64,000 nucleotides of DNA from Climacium dendroides (lineage: Eukaryota > Streptophyta > Bryopsida > Hypnales > Climaciaceae). Shown one piece after another: positions 59,663-64,000 of this stretch; the first letter of the stretch is position 1, and each line of letters opens with the position of its first letter. The notes beneath the pieces are model-generated. The model saw only the letters and a list, made by a program, of their open reading frames with translations. It ran no database searches and was not told the origin of the DNA. The DNA is taken from NCBI GenBank assembly GCA_950106755.1, contig OX467082.1:25792001-25856000 (forward strand). Reading direction: 5' to 3'. The translations under genes were made by a program, and so were the position numbers.

Positions 59663-62631
59663 ATGATGCCGGCATGCCTCCCTCTCTCAGATCTTCGGAG
59701 GCAACGCTTACGTGATGACCGACTATGGATTCGTGAGCATCAACGAGCAACACAGTGCAATTTGCCTCGAATCCACTGTCCCTGTAATAAATGTCGTGGG
59801 CGAAGGAAGATATTACTTTGGAATGTTAGAGATCACCTCCTCAGAAACGGAAGACATCCAAATTGTCGGATTTGGAGAGGACCCGGAGATCGGGATTCTT
59901 CTGATGACGAGTGGGAACAGCAATTGTGGGCATCAGTCGACCAGACGGATTTGGAAATGGATGCTGCTGTAGATATCCGAGGCATGGTCAACCAAGCACT
60001 TGAAGACTTGACGTTCCTCGAAGCTGCAGCAAAGAGGGCGCAACAAGAAGTATTCGCTGCTTTTGCAGCAGCGGATTCCATCCATGAGCGCATCATAGAA
60101 GAGGGCAATGCCGAAGCTGGAGATCTGAAAGCTTGTGGTGAAACAAACGCGGGCGAAGTTGCTAATAAAGGTTGTTTTGATGCCACGGCTCTAGAGGAGT
60201 CTTTGCAGGTATTATACGATGGTGCACGCTCCAGTAAGTTGGCAGCCACCGTGTTGCTCATGAATCTCTGCATTGTACATGGGATGAGCAACAACTGCGC
60301 CAACAAACTCTTTAGCCTGCTTCACCAGCATATCCTTCCAAAACAGAACACTTTGCCAAAGACCTACGCAGTTGCACAAAATCTGACTTCGAAGTTGGGT
60401 TTGACTTACAATAGCATCCATGCTTGCAAGAGAGGGTGCGTGCTCTTCCATAGTGAACACGAGAATGCTCTCCGGTGCCCCAAGTGTAATGGACGCCGTT
60501 ACAGAGACGAGGAGCGCCGTTGCCATCCCTTCAAGGTTCTAAGGCACTTTCCAATCATACCGCGACTTCAGCGAATGTTCAAAAGTCCAACAATTTCAAA
60601 GTTGATGCTTTGGCATGCTGAGAATTGAAGTGACCAAGATGGAGGTGACGGGCTTGTGAGACACCCATGTGACTCCAAGGCATGGAAGTATTTTCACGAA
60701 AATGTGGATCCTACTTTTGGTAATGATCCAAGAAATGCTCATTTTGCGTTAGCAGTTGATGGAGTTAACCCGTTCAAACAGAACAGGTCTTCATGGTCCA
60801 CCTGGCCTGTTCTATTGTTGAACTATAATCTCCCCCCATGGTTAACCACAAAGAAGTTTTTCATTCTATTGGCATTTTTAATTCCCGGTTGTGAATCCGT
60901 GACTTCCGAGGTGTTTGATGTGTATTTGGAGCCTCTAGTAGATGAGCTACTGGAATTGTGGGCTGGAGTTCCAGCATACGACATTACAAAGGACGTGGGT
61001 CAGAGGTCATTTCAACTTCGTGCCATGCTCCTTTGGACTATTCATGATTTCCCAGGTTACGGAACCGTGGAAGGGTTTGCACATCAAGGTTATGCCGCTT
61101 GGCCATGGTGCGGCGGAGATTTGGGCGCAGAGCATTCGGTTGAGCTGGGGAAGTGCACGTATGGTGGCACAAGGCGCTGGTTGCCAATAGAGCATCCTTA
61201 CAGATCAACCGCCATGAAATCGCACTTCAATGGTGAAATGGAAGACCGCCCTCCACCACAAGCTGTTTCAGTTGAGGAGCAGATGCAGCATGCAGCAGAC
61301 TACATGGCCTAGAAAGTTTCCAGAAACAGAGCCGGCGTGACAAGCGACCCCTCCAAAATACACGGTGTCAAGCGCCTGAGCATTCTGCACAGATTGCCAT
61401 ATTAGAAGGTAAGTCTGAAGGATGCCCCTGAGTCAATACGTAGTCGTATAAGATAAGTTTAGTCATTTTTGAGTCTTGTAGAAGTAGTCCTGGAGTCATG
61501 TAAGAGTTGTAGTTTCTGTGCGACTGTAGGACTCCTACTAACTACTGTCACTTTAACATTCGTGCACAATTTTTGCAAGTAGTACCCGGGGAAGATAGTT
61601 ACATTAAATTAAGGTATAAATAATTTTAAAAAAATGGTGACTAAAGTTAATATGTAATTACATTGGCTTCTTCATACGCAAGTGGATCCCAGTAGTTGGA
61701 TATGAAGAATGCATACCTGTCACGAGCGATTTTTTACAACGCTTGAATGACCGTTAGAGTATATTGCATACGAAATCGTGAAACTGCCCTTGTTAGGTGT
61801 ATGTCACCGCTCCATTTTATGTTCACCCTTTTCTCTAGGTTATATGCTGCGTCGCCGTTTGCATATTAGAAGTCCGTCCTTTCATAGGCTACAAAGTCAT
61901 GTACCTGTCGTATGACTACGGTGAAGTCATCTTCCAGTCTTAAAAAAGTGGTGTTAATGTCATGTAGAAGTCACACTTTCTTTTAGCAACTGTATGGTGA
62001 CTACTGAGTGTTGTGCCTATAACACGCCTGCGCCCTTTATTCAAGTAGTACTGTGGGCGATGTGGTATAGAACAGAAACATGTTACATCCTTCTCTGTCG
62101 CTCTCACAATGTCTGACCGTCCTTGTTGTTATTTCCCTCACAGTATCTTCTTATCCGTTACACACTAGACGTCATGCATTGCAAAATGAACCTGGCTAAG
62201 AATTTGCTAAAGACCATAACCGGGAAGAAAGACACCGTCAAAGTGAGACGGGATTTACAGAGGAGGAACATACAGTGGCACTTGTGGCTGACTCCTAATC
62301 CTCGAAGGCCGGGGAAGATGGTGAAGCCCAGAGCGTCGTATGTGCTAACAAATGATGAGTTCGAAAACTTTGCACGAACCCTGGAGTTGCTGAAGACACC
62401 GAATGGCTATGAATCGGACTTGGGCAAGTGCATCCGGAAGAAGAATTTTGGGGGGCTCAAGAGTCACGACTACCACGTCTTAATGCAGGAGGTAATGCCG
62501 TTGGCGCTCAGAGGTCTTATGCAACCCGGCCCACATTTGGCTGTCATATACATGTGCAAGGTCTTCCGTCGTTTATGCGCAAAGGTTTACAACCCAGCGG
62601 ACTTCCCGTCCCTACAAGCTGATGTAGCGGA
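59663..62631 (+). pseudogene. Outer element TNP2 transposase, 3' truncated
   Basis: Exon 1 runs 59663-61408 and exon 2 starts at 62144, with a clean GTAAGT...CCTCACAG intron. The N-terminus has a zinc finger (IHCPCNKCRGRRKILLWNVR). GDRDSSDDEWEQ, a helical linker, ALRCPKCNGRRYRDEERRC, LALAVDGVNPFKQ-type and LLNYNLPPWLTTKKF-type TNP2 core motifs, and VFDVYLEPLVDELLEL follow. Exon 2 has YTLDVMHCKMNLAKNLLKTI and KSHDYHVLMQEVMPLALRGL. Stops lie at 60626-60628 (TGA), 61310-61312 (TAG) and 61403-61405 (TAG, where the inner copy has Trp of LPYW). The DUF4218 core after ADVAD and all of DUF4216 are missing because another sequence starts at about 62632. It is a relative of the inner TNP2 but clearly diverged. 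Confidence 0.88.
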
Positions 62632-62889
62632 CACTATAAGAAAACTGTCTCCGCCGAGACATCGCAATTTTGACATCCGGACATCGCACTTGACGTGTCT
62701 ACGTCAGGGTGGACGTCCAATTAGACCACACTGCCGTGGACATGCATTTTGCATGCTACGTCCACACAGATTTTCAGGCTGGACATCGTGATGTCCAAAA
62801 AAACTTCGGTCAACGGGGGGCTTAGGAAGTTGACATGTGGCTGCCACATAGGCGCGGGAAAGCTAGAGTGTCATTTTTTTCATCCATTG

Positions 62890-62975
62890 CCCGTCTATGA
62901 CGTGGCAGTGACGTGGCATGTGACGTTAGTGATGACAAAATTGGCTGACGTGGCATCCGCGGATGCTGACATGGC
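62890..62975 (+). promoter_or_regulatory. TGACGTGGCA motif cluster
   Basis: Four close TGACGTGGCA/TGACATGGCA-type words, with a GACGTTAGTGATGAC word among them. ACGT-core motifs of this type are bound by plant bZIP factors, but within a transposon they are as likely to be transposase-binding repeats. Confidence 0.5.
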
Positions 62976-63169
62976 ATTTCTCAAAGATTCCTAAACTGTC
63001 TTTTTAAAATTTAATGATGTTATTTGAGACATCAATGTGGACATTTGAGTATCTTGAATAACATCAGGTGAAACAACTATATGCTTCTCATGATGTCTCG
63101 TCTGACATCAACAATGACATGAGGTATATTTTATTATATCATGTGATATGTTATAAAAGACTATAGCAA

Positions 63170-63360
63170 TATGTTGTACACAATATAAAATATGCAATAT
63201 ATGGTATATTATATGCAATATAACAACACAGCATACAAAATATGTCATTTAAAATATAATATATACAATATGCCATACAAAATACAATATATACAATATA
63301 TCATACAAAATATAGTATATACAATATGCCATACACATGTACACAATACATTATATTTAT
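63170..63360. repeat. AT-rich tandem repeat, 28 bp x 3 plus flanking degenerate copies
   Basis: Units ATATACAATATGCCATACAA(...) start at 63261, 63289 and 63317, each 28 bases. Related ATATGCAATAT words extend left to about 63180. The 77-codon ORF across it is a repeat artefact. Confidence 0.75.
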
Positions 63361-63754
63361 TAAGTATATTACATGGCTTAAAAATCCACTTGTTAATCGA
63401 TGAGAAGACAAACCTTTTATACTAGTGGGGTGTAGACGGCATGACAAATCATACGGGATATACAGAACTAGAATATGAGTAGGAATATGAATACAATAAA
63501 TTCACCCTTTTTCATACAATAATGTCATGCATCTGGAGTCATTTTTGACATCAAAGTGGACGCCTACAGTTGCTTCCACAACGCCCACACGTCCAATCAG
63601 ACGTAATGAAACGCACCGTGGATAGCATGTGGTTTGAAGTTATAGTCGTAGGAAGTACAAAATGTTAACGCTAGAAGTGATGTCAATGTGGACGTCAGAA
63701 CGTCAGGTGTGATGTCCACAGAGACATCCGAGGTCGGAACATGGACTGGTCACG

Positions 63755-63920
63755 GATGCTGACGTGGCATGCCACGTCATCATCCTTGTCCACGTCATAC
63801 AATATCCACATCATCATGCCACGTCATCATGCCACGTCACACAGTAGCCACGTCATCTTGCCACCTCGTCAGTCCACGTCACACAATAACCACCTCATCT
63901 CGCCACATCAAATGCCACAT
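63755..63920 (-). promoter_or_regulatory. CCACGTCATCATG motif cluster (inverted with respect to 62890-62975)
   Basis: About ten words of the form CCACGTCATC or GCCACGTCA occur in roughly 165 bases. They are the reverse complement of the TGACGTGG words 0.8 kb to the left, so the AT-rich core is flanked by oppositely oriented clusters. Confidence 0.65.
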
Positions 63921-64000
63921 AAGCTTTTAGGAGTCACAACCTGCCCGTTGTTCTCTTTTCAGCCTTGGGCAGTCACTTAACCTCTGACCGCACCAAAATT

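Larger units (their letters stand above)
20866..62631. mobile_element. Outer CACTA transposon, interrupted by the 30-kb inner element
   Basis: The left terminus reads TACTACAAGGAATTGAGGG, a CACTACAAG-type CACTA end with its first base changed to T. A subterminal tandem array follows at once. The element carries a TnpA-like gene on the minus strand and a TNP2 gene on the plus strand, transcribed away from each other. TGACTTC/GAAGTCA words recur over its whole length, including both sides of the inner insertion (24.8, 25.4, 57.6, 58.6, 59.5, 61.5 and 61.9 kb), which ties the two flanks together as one element. Its right terminus is not seen: the TNP2 gene is cut at about 62631, probably by another element. 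Without the inner insertion, about 11.3 kb remains in the window. Confidence 0.7.
62632..64000. mobile_element. Probable third CACTA element, left end (continues beyond the window)
   Basis: TNP2 homology stops at CACTATAAGAAAACTGTCTC, a textbook CACTA terminus, preceded by GGA as a possible target duplication. What follows is repeat-rich and non-coding: TGGACATC/GATGTCCA words at 62650-62800, TGACGTGGCA motifs, an AT-rich core, and CCACGTCA motifs at the far side. No right end is in the window, so the terminus call is provisional. The first codons after the junction (T-I) also agree with TNP2, so the exact breakpoint may lie a few bases downstream. Confidence 0.5.

Noticed and set aside
61313..62143. 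Possible extra gene in the gap of the outer TNP2
   Set aside because: It is bounded by GTAAGT and CCTCACAG and joins TNP2 exons in frame, so most of it is an intron; it also holds TGACTTC-type words of the element.
1..64000. tRNA, rRNA or other structured RNA genes
   Set aside because: None was recognised by eye on either strand; a covariance-model search would be needed to exclude small ones.

Overview
The window is nuclear DNA of a land plant. It is AT-rich and dominated by transposons, and I see no intact host gene. The plant assignment rests on CACTA (En/Spm-type) transposases with the plant TNP2/DUF4218/DUF4216 layout, a plant-specific B3 DNA-binding domain, an NB-ARC (resistance-protein) fragment, a plant kinase fragment, and GT-AG introns throughout. 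The abundance of old decayed repeats fits a large-genome, perhaps non-flowering, plant, but the species cannot be named from sequence alone.

1-20.87 kb: old AT-rich repeat DNA. It holds a frameshifted protein-kinase pseudogene (about 3.84-5.73 kb), a 2,241-bp non-autonomous CACTA element (7890-10130, TAA target duplication) carrying two minisatellites, an NB-ARC pseudogene fragment (about 15.6-15.9 kb), a dead Tc1-like DD34E transposon (from 16153), and a small CACTA-type MITE ending at 18430.

20.87-62.63 kb: a nest of CACTA elements. The OUTER element starts at 20866 with a decayed CACTA terminus and a seven-copy 68-bp subterminal array. It carries a minus-strand TnpA-like gene (5' exons at 58.37-57.86 kb; the rest at 26.7-22.0 kb) and a plus-strand TNP2 transposase (59.66-62.63 kb). 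The TnpA-like gene contains an FCP1/HAD phosphatase-like exon between its coiled-coil exon and its C-terminal domain.

Into that element, apparently within its TnpA-like gene, jumped the INNER element: 30,428 bp (27089-57516) with 89-bp terminal inverted repeats and a TGA target duplication. The inner element has its own TNP2 gene (minus, 34.8-30.07 kb) and TnpA-like gene (plus, 49.2-54.1 kb). Between them lies about 14 kb of cargo, including a two-exon B3-domain gene (41.73-42.47 kb) and a chain of unrecognised, stop-ridden exons (46.1-48.8 kb). The two elements have mirror-image divergent transposase gene layouts.

62.63-64 kb: probably the left end of a third CACTA element that cut the outer TNP2 gene. 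It carries clustered TGACGTGG motifs in two opposite orientations and an AT-rich 28-bp tandem repeat.

Nearly all premature stops in the inner element fit C-to-T change of CAG, CAA or CGA codons, as expected of DNA methylated at CG and CHG sites. Exon joins were inferred by eye from splice sites and reading frame. Family calls come from recognised motifs, not from a search.
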